The notes under the pieces were generated by a model. It was not told where the DNA came from and did not search any database. It worked only from the letters and a program-made list of their open reading frames with translations. This document shows, in pieces, positions 1 through 7,513 of a stretch of DNA of 35,293 nucleotides (its first letter is position 1; every line of letters begins with the position of its first letter). This stretch comes from an uncultured Alistipes sp. (GTDB lineage: Bacteria; Bacteroidota; Bacteroidia; Bacteroidales; Rikenellaceae), in contig URBJ01000013.1 in the NCBI GenBank assembly GCA_900546005.1, positions 1 to 35,293 of the forward strand, in the 5' to 3' direction. Both the position numbers and the translations under genes were made by a program.

Positions 1-76
1 GTAAAGTAGAAAACGGCATGCCAATGCGGACTGGTTGAACCGGGATCGTCTGCCAGTTGCTGCAGATTAGGCCTCA
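1..76 (-). other. possible partial reading frame running off the left edge
   Basis: On the minus strand an open frame begins after a stop near position 91-93 and stays open to the window edge; the only ATG is at 74-76. The predicted start reads MRPNLQQLADDPG, which I do not recognise. Only about 25 codons are visible, no promoter box is seen upstream, and the terminator hairpin of the next gene lies only about 45 bases away. It may be the start of a gene continuing to the left, or chance. On the plus strand a short frame ends with TGA at 36-38 and could equally be the tail of an incoming gene. Confidence 0.15.
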
Positions 77-120
77 TGTAGTTCAACCATTTTTCCGGTT
101 ATGAACCGAACCGATTCTTT

Positions 121-180
121 CGAAAAACACGAACGGAAGCCCCTGATCCTTTTTGTTCAGGAAAGCTTCCGTTCGGTTTA
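121..180 (-). terminator. rho-independent terminator ending the aromatic-acid operon
   Basis: Arms CGAACGGAAGC (130-140) and GCTTCCGTTCG (165-175) are perfectly complementary over 11 bp. An inner CCTGA/TCAGG pair (142-146 with 157-161) extends the hairpin. Read on the minus strand, the stem is followed within a few bases by a T-rich run (complement of the A run at 123-127). It lies about 20 bases past the stop codon of the gene ending at 197. Confidence 0.75.
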
Positions 181-196
181 TCGGATTGGATTCGGC

Positions 197-1168
197 TTAT
201 TTGACGAGCCTGCGCAAGAATCGGGAGGTGGCAACGGCATCGTTGGCTTGAATCAGCTCTTCGATCTCTGTGTAGTACTCCTCGACGATCTCTTCGTACT
301 TCTTTACCCAGTAAAGACTTTCGGAAATGGCGTCGATGGCATCTTCACGATAGGGATATTGGTCCATCGACAACCAACCCTTATAGTTTGTTCTCTTCAG
401 CCAGAAGAGAAGTTCTACGTAGGTCGTCATATGTACGCTGCTGACGATCATGTCATCATCCCAACTTCCGTGGTTGTCGTTGAAGTGCATGTGGAAAAGC
501 ATGTCGCCGGCTCTTTGGGCCAGAACAACGGCCTCTGCTACATTTTCTCCGGCAACGAAGCTGTGTCCCGTGTCGATGGTAACACCGACATTGGCACATC
601 CGGTCTCTTTCGCAGCCAAGATCGTATCGGCCATACGGGCATGGTATGAGAAGTTGCGTGGCTCTTTGGGCTTGTATTCCAATGCAAAACGTAACGTGGG
701 GAATTCAAGTGCGAGTTTTTGTATGGCATCGGTCATCCATTGCCGTTCCTGATCGTAGTCGGCAGTCAGCTGGTAGTCGTAACCATCCTGAGCCATCCAC
801 AGGTTCATGATCTTGCAATCGATCTCCAAGGCGATTTCGCACATGCTGCGCAGGTAGTCGATCGCCTTTTTCCGGATGGCAGGATTGGTATTGGAGATAC
901 AGCCTTTCCCGTAGTCTTTGTCGGTAAAGGTGTCCGGAATAATTGAGGCACAGCTCAGTCCGTAGCCTTCGAGCCGTTTTTTCATATCTTTGACGTTGTC
1001 CGGCCGGATATCCCATGTGCCGACCAGCTCGACGCCTTTGATGTAGGGCATTCTCTTTGCGGCCATGTCCAACATCTCTTCCGAGGAAGGGTTGTCCTTA
1101 TAGCCTTTACAGAATCGGTCGCAGGTATTTCCCAAATTACCCAAGATGATCGAATATTTGTTGTCCAT
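197..1168 (-). CDS. sugar phosphate isomerase/epimerase-like TIM-barrel protein
   Basis: A cytoplasmic protein of 323 residues from the xylose isomerase-like / AP endonuclease 2 TIM-barrel superfamily, whose members isomerise or epimerise sugars using a divalent metal. Likely metal ligands and catalytic positions are E164 (in FALEYKP), D199 and H202 (VTIDTGH), H226/H228 (FHMHFND) and D269 (SMDQYPY), spaced as expected along barrel strands. There is no signal peptide. The closest resemblance I can suggest is to L-rhamnose isomerase-like or ketose 3-epimerase-like proteins, but the substrate cannot be read from sequence. It starts 34 bases after the ACT-domain gene and precedes the operon terminator, so it is probably co-transcribed with the aromatic-acid genes although its chemistry looks unrelated. 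The ATG at 1168 is the first in-frame start giving a complete first barrel strand. Confidence 0.8.
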   Translation of the reverse strand: MDNKYSIILGNLGNTCDRFCKGYKDNPSSEEMLDMAAKRMPYIKGVELVGTWDIRPDNVKDMKKRLEGYGLSCASIIPDTFTDKDYGKGCISNTNPAIRKKAIDYLRSMCEIALEIDCKIMNLWMAQDGYDYQLTADYDQERQWMTDAIQKLALEFPTLRFALEYKPKEPRNFSYHARMADTILAAKETGCANVGVTIDTGHSFVAGENVAEAVVLAQRAGDMLFHMHFNDNHGSWDDDMIVSSVHMTTYVELLFWLKRTNYKGWLSMDQYPYREDAIDAISESLYWVKKYEEIVEEYYTEIEELIQANDAVATSRFLRRLVK

Positions 1169-1202
1169 TGGTTAGAAGGTTTTAGATTATAAAAATTCGA
1201 GA

Positions 1203-1622
1203 TTAATAGGTCGTATTGAAATTCACTATGCCGGAGGCATTGTTTGTCAGGGTGTCGATACATTTTTCGACATCGGTCGGCCGGATGACGACATTGGCGA
1301 GATCGCCTTCCGAGAAGGCGTACATGTATTCGATGAAGATCTCTTCGCGGGCGAGGATATCGAGTATCGAGGAGAGGGCTCCGGGTTTGTTGGCACAACT
1401 GAGACAGACGACATCGGTCAGCATGACGGCGAACCCGGCTTCACGCAACGCCTCTTTGGCGGCATTCACGTCGGAGACAATCATGCGCAGTATACCGAAA
1501 TCGGTCGCATCGGCCAGACTGAAAGCGTTCATGTTGATGCCTTTTTTCCCCAAGATTCGGGCGACGTCGTTGATCCGACCCGTTTTGTTTTCGATGAAAA
1601 CAGATAATTGCTTTATGGTCAT
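1203..1622 (-). CDS. tandem ACT-domain protein
   Basis: A 139-residue protein made almost entirely of two ACT domains: roughly residues 1-68 (MTIKQLSVFIENKTGRI, then GINMNAFSLAD) and 69-139 (VVCLSCANKPGALSSILDIL, then IEYMYAF). ACT domains are small ligand-binding modules that usually sense amino acids. Stand-alone double-ACT proteins next to paaK and ior genes are a recurrent arrangement in anaerobes. It lies 22 bases after paaK and 34 bases before the TIM-barrel gene in the same direction. No enzyme domain or DNA-binding domain is present, so I infer it allosterically reports an aromatic amino acid level to one of the neighbouring enzymes. The partner is not known from the sequence. Confidence 0.85.
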   Translation of the reverse strand: MTIKQLSVFIENKTGRINDVARILGKKGINMNAFSLADATDFGILRMIVSDVNAAKEALREAGFAVMLTDVVCLSCANKPGALSSILDILAREEIFIEYMYAFSEGDLANVVIRPTDVEKCIDTLTNNASGIVNFNTTY

Positions 1623-1644
1623 AGGTCTTACGTTTTAGGTTCGG

Positions 1645-2946
1645 TTATTTAAGGACACGTTTGTCGATTACGCGTTGACTTTTGCCTTCGCTGCGTTCGA
1701 TGCTGTGGGGCTCCATCAGGCGGATTTCGGCGCTGATACCCAATACGCTGTGCAGTCGGTTGGCAATCCGTTTGCGGAGCTCCATCATGCGTCCGACCTC
1801 GTCGGAGTAGTAGTTCTCACGAACTTCGACCTGAACTTCGAGGGTGTCCAGATTGTTCACCCGATCGACAATCAGGCGGTAGTGGGGCTCGAATTCGGGC
1901 AGTTCCAGTACGACGCTTTCCACCTGTGAGGGGAATATGTTGACGCCTCGTATGATGAGCATGTCGTCGCTTCGTCCGACGATACGGCTCATCCGGACAC
2001 AGGTCCGTCCACAGTCGCAGGGTTCGTAATTCAAAGAGCAGAGGTCCTTTGTCCGGTAACGCAGCAGAGGCATTCCCTCTTTGGTCAGGGTCGTAAAGAC
2101 TAACTCTCCCTGTTCTCCGGCGGGTAGCGGTTCCAACGTGTCGGGTGAGATGATTTCCGGGAAGAAGTGGTCTTCAACGATGTGCGAACCCGATTTGCAT
2201 TCGCATTCGTAGGAGACACCCGGCCCCATAATCTCGCTCAATCCGTATATATTATACGCATTTACGCCCATTTTCGTTTCGATCTCGCGGCGCATGTTTT
2301 CGGTCCAAGGCTCTCCGCCGAGGATGCAGGTTCTCAGCTTGAACTCCTCGCGGGGGATTCCCGATTTGAGGATCTGTTCGGTCAAATAGAGTGCGTAGGA
2401 GGGGGTACAGGCCAGAGCGGTCGAACCGCAGTCGTGCATCAGTTGGATGTGCTTTGCGGTGTTACCCGTAGACATGGGAATAACCGTTGCGCCGAGGTGT
2501 TCGACTCCGTAGTGGAGACCGAGCCCTCCGGTGAACAGGCCGTATCCGTAGGCAACGGTGAACATGTCGTTTCGGTCCGTGCCGAAGGCGTTCAGGCAGC
2601 GGGCGATCGATTCGGACCATACCGACAGGTCGCGGTGGGTGTAACCTACGACGGTCGGTTTCCCGGTCGTACCCGACGAGGCATGCAGGCGGACGATCTC
2701 CGACAGCGGTGCAGCCAGCATCCCGAAAGGATAGTTGTCACGAAGGTCCTGTTTGGTCGTGAACGGCAGCTTGACGATGTCGTCGATCGTGTTGATGTCG
2801 TCGGGGGTCAGATCGATCTCCTGCATTTTGTTGCGGTAGAACGGGGTGTTATGGTACACGTAGTGGACCAGCTTTTTGAGCCGTACACTCTGCAGGTTCC
2901 GCATTTCGTCACGACTCATGCACTCTTTTGTTTTATTCCAGATCAT
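1645..2946 (-). CDS. paaK: phenylacetate-CoA ligase
   Basis: An adenylate-forming enzyme of 433 residues, the usual length of anaerobic PaaK. It activates phenylacetate (or a related arylacetate) with ATP and CoA to arylacetyl-CoA through an acyl-AMP. Visible core motifs are the phosphate-binding SSGTTGKP (90-97), YGLSE (234-238), LRYRTKD around D301, IVGRSDDMLIIRG (322-334), and the C-terminal EGKSQRV with the catalytic lysine K422. Two cysteine groups, ECEC (247-250) and CDCGRTC (310-316), resemble a structural metal site seen in some relatives; that is inference. It sits 37 bases after the aminotransferase and 22 before the ACT-domain gene. With IOR next door it could salvage exogenous phenylacetate towards phenylalanine, or run in reverse to make ATP from arylacetyl-CoA. 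Confidence 0.92.
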   Translation of the reverse strand: MIWNKTKECMSRDEMRNLQSVRLKKLVHYVYHNTPFYRNKMQEIDLTPDDINTIDDIVKLPFTTKQDLRDNYPFGMLAAPLSEIVRLHASSGTTGKPTVVGYTHRDLSVWSESIARCLNAFGTDRNDMFTVAYGYGLFTGGLGLHYGVEHLGATVIPMSTGNTAKHIQLMHDCGSTALACTPSYALYLTEQILKSGIPREEFKLRTCILGGEPWTENMRREIETKMGVNAYNIYGLSEIMGPGVSYECECKSGSHIVEDHFFPEIISPDTLEPLPAGEQGELVFTTLTKEGMPLLRYRTKDLCSLNYEPCDCGRTCVRMSRIVGRSDDMLIIRGVNIFPSQVESVVLELPEFEPHYRLIVDRVNNLDTLEVQVEVRENYYSDEVGRMMELRKRIANRLHSVLGISAEIRLMEPHSIERSEGKSQRVIDKRVLK

Positions 2947-2983
2947 GTTTTAAGTTTCGTTTTGGGTATCGAGGATAATCAGA

Positions 2984-4309
2984 TTATTTTTTCGCTATCG
3001 GATGGTCGGCATGAAAAGCCTTGAGCCGTTTCTCCATGATATCGAAAAGCTCTTCGGTCATACGGGACGAGCAGGCGCGGATTCCTTCCTGTTCGCTACC
3101 TGTCGTATTGAGCGTAATCGAACTGATTCCGTAGAAGAGCAGTTCGCGCATCAATTCGCCGGAGGTCATGCCCGGATATCCGATCGTGAAGAAGAATCCG
3201 TCACCGATCGGTTCGGTTACATCGTGGTCATATACGACATAGAATCCGTTTTCACGGAATAGCCGTTTCATGCGGTTGGCACGGCGACCGTACTCTTTGG
3301 TCTCTTCGACGAAGTTGATTTTGCCGTCACAGGCCGCCTTGTACATGGCAGCCAGTCCGAACTGCACCGAATGGGTGGCTCCGGAGGTGATCATGTACAG
3401 GATGGAGCTGACGAAGGTAATTCCGAAGAGGCCGGCACCCGAATAACGTTCGGCCAATGCCGGGTATTTTCTGTTGAACAGCTTGTCGGAGACGCAGGCA
3501 ACGGCCATACGCTGTCCGGCATAACTGAAGATTTTCGAGGCGGAGAGCATCAGGATGTAGTTGTCCGTATATCGGGCGACGGTAGCCTGATAGGGTGGAG
3601 CGAACGGGTGTCCCAGATCGCGTCGGAAGTCCATGGCGAAATAGGCTAAATCTTCAAGGACGATCGTGTCGTATTTCGTTGCCAGTTCACCGATAATCTT
3701 CAGCTCCTCCTCTTCGAGGCAGGTCCAGGCCGGATTGTTCGGGTTCGAATAGACGATCGCGCAGATGTTACCCTTACTGAGATACTCTTCCAGCTTGTTG
3801 CGCAGGGCGGCTCCCCGATAGGCGAATACGTCGAACTGTTCGAACGGAACTCCCAGAATCTTCAGTTGTGATTTTTGGATGGGGAAGCCCGGATCGATGA
3901 ACAGTACGGTATCCTTGCCCGGGGTGCATTGGCTGGTGATGATAAACGAGCCGAACGAACCGGCAACCGATCCGGTCGTCGGGATACACCCTTCGGGCGA
4001 TATGTCGATATTGATAAAAGCCTTGATAAATCGGGAGGTTTGCTCCTTGAGTTCGGGGACTCCTTCGGCTGCCGGATATATGGCGGCGATTCCGGTATCC
4101 AAGGCGGCTTTTTCGGCATCGAGTCCGATTTTGCAAGGGCTCAGTCCCGGTACGCCCTGATCCATCCGGATAAAGGGGATTCCGGTGCGCTGTTCGAGGG
4201 CCGAAGCGAGCAGCGAAGCCTGTCCGATCGTAGCTTTGGCCAGATCGGTAATTTTCAACTCGTCGACGATTGACTGGACGAGTTGAGGATCAAATACACA
4301 ATGTTGCAT
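2984..4309 (-). CDS. PLP-dependent aminotransferase (class I/II), probably aromatic
   Basis: A fold-type I aminotransferase of 441 residues. SASKIFSYAGQR contains the PLP-binding lysine K259. YSNPNNPAW (187-195) supplies the cofactor-contacting asparagine N192, and LEDLAYF holds D220, which pairs with the pyridine nitrogen. The C-terminal IRACSSR probably carries the carboxylate-binding arginine. It is longer than typical AspC-type enzymes (about 400) and starts with an N-terminal segment of about 40 residues before the substrate-binding region. Placed between iorB and paaK, it is inferred to interconvert aromatic amino acids and arylpyruvates, the IOR substrates. The adjacent omega-amidase suggests glutamine may be the amino donor. 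The ATG at 4309 lies 31 bases from the iorB stop. Confidence 0.87.
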   Translation of the reverse strand: MQHCVFDPQLVQSIVDELKITDLAKATIGQASLLASALEQRTGIPFIRMDQGVPGLSPCKIGLDAEKAALDTGIAAIYPAAEGVPELKEQTSRFIKAFINIDISPEGCIPTTGSVAGSFGSFIITSQCTPGKDTVLFIDPGFPIQKSQLKILGVPFEQFDVFAYRGAALRNKLEEYLSKGNICAIVYSNPNNPAWTCLEEEELKIIGELATKYDTIVLEDLAYFAMDFRRDLGHPFAPPYQATVARYTDNYILMLSASKIFSYAGQRMAVACVSDKLFNRKYPALAERYSGAGLFGITFVSSILYMITSGATHSVQFGLAAMYKAACDGKINFVEETKEYGRRANRMKRLFRENGFYVVYDHDVTEPIGDGFFFTIGYPGMTSGELMRELLFYGISSITLNTTGSEQEGIRACSSRMTEELFDIMEKRLKAFHADHPIAKK

Positions 4310-4340
4310 GTTGTCAGTCTCTTGCTCTGTTTTACTTCGG

Positions 4341-4940
4341 TTACTGTTTCATCTTCTGGTCGATGATACTCTTGGCAGCTTCGCGACCGCATCTGAGTGC
4401 GGTGATGTTGGCCTCGACGATCTCTTGCCCTTTGCGCCCGAACACGCGTCGGATTCCCTCTTCGAACTTTTCGATTCCGATGTGCAACAGGTCCGATGCG
4501 GCTCCGAGCAGCACCATGTTCGACGAGCGGGGAGCTCCGCACTCTTTCGCCAGTTTCTCAACATCGAGCAGCACCACGTGCGGCAGACGGTTCAGCTCTT
4601 CGATCAGTTTTTCGGGATCGGGATAGTTCGGGATGTTGATGAAGGGTACCGAGTGGGTTACGACCCAGCCTTTTTCCGAGAGGTAGGGCAGGTAGCGCAG
4701 CGCCTCCATCGGTTCGAGCGAAAGAATCAGGTCGGCGGTTCCGTAGGGGATGAGGTCCGACCGGATCGGATCGGACGATAGACGCAGGTTAGACTGTACG
4801 TCGCCGCCCCGTTGGCTCATGCCGTGTACTTCGGCTTGTTTGATGTGCAGACCTTCGTCGAGGGCGGCTTCGCCGATGATCGTCGCGATGGAGAGGATGC
4901 CTTGTCCTCCCACGCCGGATAGTATGATATCTGATTTCAT
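4341..4940 (-). CDS. iorB: indolepyruvate:ferredoxin oxidoreductase, beta (gamma-type) subunit
   Basis: A 199-residue protein with the pyruvate/ketoisovalerate oxidoreductase gamma-type domain. SGVGGQG (8-14) forms the nucleotide-fold loop and EVHGMSQRGG (37-46) is the family signature. I chose the ATG at 4940 (MKSDIILSGVGGQG) rather than the longer frame to 5012, because the family starts directly with the first strand before GVGGQG and because this start leaves a tight 8-base gap after iorA. It pairs with IorA to form the enzyme that oxidatively decarboxylates arylpyruvates to arylacetyl-CoA, or runs reductively in the opposite direction, with ferredoxin as electron carrier. No iron-sulfur cysteine motif is visible in this subunit. 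Confidence 0.92.
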   Translation of the reverse strand: MKSDIILSGVGGQGILSIATIIGEAALDEGLHIKQAEVHGMSQRGGDVQSNLRLSSDPIRSDLIPYGTADLILSLEPMEALRYLPYLSEKGWVVTHSVPFINIPNYPDPEKLIEELNRLPHVVLLDVEKLAKECGAPRSSNMVLLGAASDLLHIGIEKFEEGIRRVFGRKGQEIVEANITALRCGREAAKSIIDQKMKQ

Positions 4941-4948
4941 TGTGCTTT

Positions 4949-6565
4949 TCAGGATTTGGATGATTCGTTTTTGAGTTTGGCCTGATGGTGCCGTTTCAGG
5001 GTCTGGATACACTCCCTGCGCGGGATGATGACCGACACGCCCCTGTAATTGATCTCTTCGCGGAGAATGGCGGCGATCTCTTCCATGTTTTTCGGCAGCG
5101 GAACCACTACACGGATGTGTTCGGGCTCAACGCCGACACCCTGACAGATCGACTCTAACCGGTTGGTACCTGCCGAGTCCTGTCCTCCGGTCATTGCCGT
5201 GGTCAGGTTGTCCGAAATAACGATGGTGATGTTGGCTTTTGCATTGACGGCATCGAGCAGGCCGGTGATTCCCGAGTGGGTAAAGGTCGAATCTCCGATT
5301 ACGGCTATGGCTGGCCACAACCCGGCATCGGCAGCACCCTTGGCCATGGTGATCGAGGCTCCCATGTCGACGCAGGTGTGGATGGCGCGGAAAGGCGGCA
5401 GTGCCCCCAACGTATAACATCCAATATCACCGAAGACTTTGTAGTCCTTGTATTCGCGGATGACCCGGTTCAGCGTTTCGTACATGTCGCGGTGTCCGCA
5501 TCCGTTGCAGAGTGCAGGAGGCCGGGGTACGACATATTCACATGGAGCCATGCTCTTCAATGCCGGAAGTCCGAGAGCGGCTCTGACATTGTCCGGGGTC
5601 AATTCTCCGGTACGGGGAGCCTCTCCGGTGAGTCGGCCGGTGATCCGGCACGTAATCGGGAGAATACCGCGAACCTGCTCTTCGACAAAGGGCTGTCCGT
5701 CTTCCAGAACCAGAATCTCTTCGCACGTTTCGGCCATGCGGCGAATCAGGTTTTTCGGGAGCGGATACTGCGAGATCTTCAGTACAGGGAAGTCGCATCC
5801 TTCCGGAAACTGTTCCATCAGGTAGTTGTATGCGATGCCGCAGGCGATAACCCCTCTTTTCCGGTTCGGACCGTCGGTATAGCTGTTGAATGACGAGGTT
5901 TCGGCCAGTTGTTCCAGCGCGGGTTGTTGTTCGATGACGGTGATGTACCGTTTGCGGGCGATGGCAGGGAGCAGGACCCAACCGGCCGTAGGATCCGGAA
6001 ACTTCATCGGATTCTGTTCGCGGGCGGCTTTTGTGTGAACGACGGCGCGCGAGTGGGCCATGCGGGTGGTTACACGCATCAGTACCGGCAGCTTGAACTC
6101 TTCCGAAAGGTCGAACGCGTACCGGATCATGTCGTAAGCCTCCTGTTGCGAAGAGGGCTCGAAGATTGGAGCGAGGGCGAATTTTCCGTAAAAGCGCGAA
6201 TCCTGTTCGTTTTGCGAGGAGTGCATGGTCGGGTCGTCGGCCACCAGAACGACCAGTCCGCCGTTCGTTCCGGTAATGGCGGAGTTGACGAACGCATCAG
6301 CAGCGACGTTGAGGCCCACGTGTTTCATGCAGACAAGGGCCCGTTTCCCGACATAGGATACGCCCAAAGCGGCCTCCATAGCGGTTTTTTCATTGGTACA
6401 CCACCGGCTGTATACACCGCGTTCGATGGCGAGTTCCGATTGTTGGATATATTCGGTAATTTCAGTTGACGGAGTTCCGGGATAGGCGTATACGCCGGAC
6501 AGACCGGCGTGTAGTGCCCCTAAGGCAATGGCCTGATCTCCCAAAAGCAATAATTTTTCTTCCAT
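4949..6565 (-). CDS. iorA: indolepyruvate:ferredoxin oxidoreductase, alpha subunit without C-terminal ferredoxin module
   Basis: The catalytic subunit, 538 residues. The N-terminal half is the pyrimidine-type domain (YAYPGTPSTEITEYI, 26-40). The C-terminal half binds thiamine diphosphate, with GDS (424-426) and N453 forming the metal/ThDP motif. C353 and C356 (CNGCGH), C383 (DIGC) and C474 (ESICQGVG) match the four positions that hold the cluster next to ThDP in related oxidoreductases. Canonical archaeal IorA continues with a ferredoxin-like region carrying two CxxCxxCxxxC motifs; here the protein ends about 30 residues after SVIIPRRECI with none. It is the second gene of the operon, 25 bases after the omega-amidase gene. 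Substrate could be indolepyruvate, phenylpyruvate or hydroxyphenylpyruvate. Confidence 0.92.
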   Translation of the reverse strand: MEEKLLLLGDQAIALGALHAGLSGVYAYPGTPSTEITEYIQQSELAIERGVYSRWCTNEKTAMEAALGVSYVGKRALVCMKHVGLNVAADAFVNSAITGTNGGLVVLVADDPTMHSSQNEQDSRFYGKFALAPIFEPSSQQEAYDMIRYAFDLSEEFKLPVLMRVTTRMAHSRAVVHTKAAREQNPMKFPDPTAGWVLLPAIARKRYITVIEQQPALEQLAETSSFNSYTDGPNRKRGVIACGIAYNYLMEQFPEGCDFPVLKISQYPLPKNLIRRMAETCEEILVLEDGQPFVEEQVRGILPITCRITGRLTGEAPRTGELTPDNVRAALGLPALKSMAPCEYVVPRPPALCNGCGHRDMYETLNRVIREYKDYKVFGDIGCYTLGALPPFRAIHTCVDMGASITMAKGAADAGLWPAIAVIGDSTFTHSGITGLLDAVNAKANITIVISDNLTTAMTGGQDSAGTNRLESICQGVGVEPEHIRVVVPLPKNMEEIAAILREEINYRGVSVIIPRRECIQTLKRHHQAKLKNESSKS

Positions 6566-6590
6566 GAAGTAATTTATAAGTTAGATTAAT

Positions 6591-7352
6591 CTATTCGAGT
6601 GAGAAGCGGTCGGCATCCTGCAGAGCCGGAAAGTTTTTGCGGAAGTCGCGCAGAGCGTCTGCATCGAGTTCGGCGGAGAGTAGCGCCTCCTTGCCGGGTT
6701 CGACATCCGCAAGGGTCTGGCCCTTGAAGTCGAGCAGGGCCGACTTGCCGCAGTAGGAGCAATTCGGATCGGTTCCGGTGCGGTTGATGCCGGCGACGTA
6801 GCAGAGGTTTTCGATGGCCCGGGCCCGCAGCAGGGCGCTCCATGCGTCGACACGCGGAGTAGGCCAGTTAGCGGTGTAGAGGGCCAGATCGTAGTCGTTT
6901 CTGTTTCGGCTCCAGACCGGGAAACGCAGGTCGTAGCAGATCTGCAGCAGGATTCTCCATCCTTTGTATTCGACGATGACCCGTTTGTCTCCGGCCGTGA
7001 ACTCCTTGTGTTCGCCGCCGTAGGTGAACAGGTGACGTTTGTCGTATTGGGAGACCGATCCGTCTGGTTTTACAAAGTAGAAACGGTTGAAATAGTTTCC
7101 GTTTTCCTCAACGGCGACGCTGCCTGCCAGTGCACAGTCGGTCTTTTGGGCGATCCGTTTCATCCACGGGAGGGTTTCGCCCCCGAGCGGTTCAGCAGCA
7201 AGACGCGGTTGGGTGCAGAATCCCGTCGAGAACATCTCGGGCAGCACGATCAGGTCTGCGGAGCCGGCTTCGGCTATTTTTTGTTCGAATTGCGCGCGGT
7301 TCCCTGTCGGATCGTTCCATAAAAGATCTGTTTGTATAAGAGTGATTTTCAT
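6591..7352 (-). CDS. omega-amidase-type carbon-nitrogen hydrolase (nitrilase family)
   Basis: A 253-residue cytoplasmic nitrilase-fold amidase. The catalytic triad is visible: E39 (LIVLPEMFSTGF), K105 (YDKRHLFTYGGEH) and C139 (QICYDLRFPVWSRN). The KRHLF..GEH and CYDLRFPVWSRN segments closely resemble YafV/Nit2, which hydrolyse the omega-amide of 2-oxoglutaramate or 2-oxosuccinamate formed when glutamine or asparagine donate their amino group. As the first gene of the aromatic-acid operon, with a TATCTTTG promoter box just upstream, it probably removes 2-oxoglutaramate made by the aminotransferase encoded three genes downstream. Start ATG at 7352 is the only one that keeps the first strand (MKITLIQTDLLW). 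Confidence 0.87.
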   Translation of the reverse strand: MKITLIQTDLLWNDPTGNRAQFEQKIAEAGSADLIVLPEMFSTGFCTQPRLAAEPLGGETLPWMKRIAQKTDCALAGSVAVEENGNYFNRFYFVKPDGSVSQYDKRHLFTYGGEHKEFTAGDKRVIVEYKGWRILLQICYDLRFPVWSRNRNDYDLALYTANWPTPRVDAWSALLRARAIENLCYVAGINRTGTDPNCSYCGKSALLDFKGQTLADVEPGKEALLSAELDADALRDFRKNFPALQDADRFSLE

Positions 7353-7373
7353 GATTGTTTACGTAATAACAAA

Positions 7374-7381
7374 CAAAGATA
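7374..7381 (-). promoter_or_regulatory. Bacteroidetes-type -7 promoter box for the aromatic-acid operon
   Basis: On the minus strand the sequence reads TATCTTTG, a full match to the TAnnTTTG box used by the main sigma factor of this phylum. It lies 21 bases upstream of the omega-amidase start. The -33 region has no clean TTTG. It is the only such box I found upstream of the seven genes. Confidence 0.6.
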
Positions 7382-7456
7382 ATATTTTATCCTGTAAATA
7401 CCATAAATTCATCGAATCGGTTCTCCTTTGAGGTGCATAACGGTTCCGGATTGACG

Positions 7457-7490
7457 AAAAAAGCGGATCCCGAAGAGTCGGGATCCGCTT
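7457..7490 (-). terminator. terminator of the HAD-family gene
   Basis: Arms AAGCGGATCCCGA (7461-7473) and TCGGGATCCGCTT (7478-7490) are perfectly complementary over 13 bp with a 4-base loop. The A run at 7457-7462 becomes a T run on the minus strand. It stands 24 bases past the stop at 7514 and insulates the downstream operon. Confidence 0.85.
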
Positions 7491-7513
7491 AGGAGGGTAT
7501 GAATTATAAAAAA

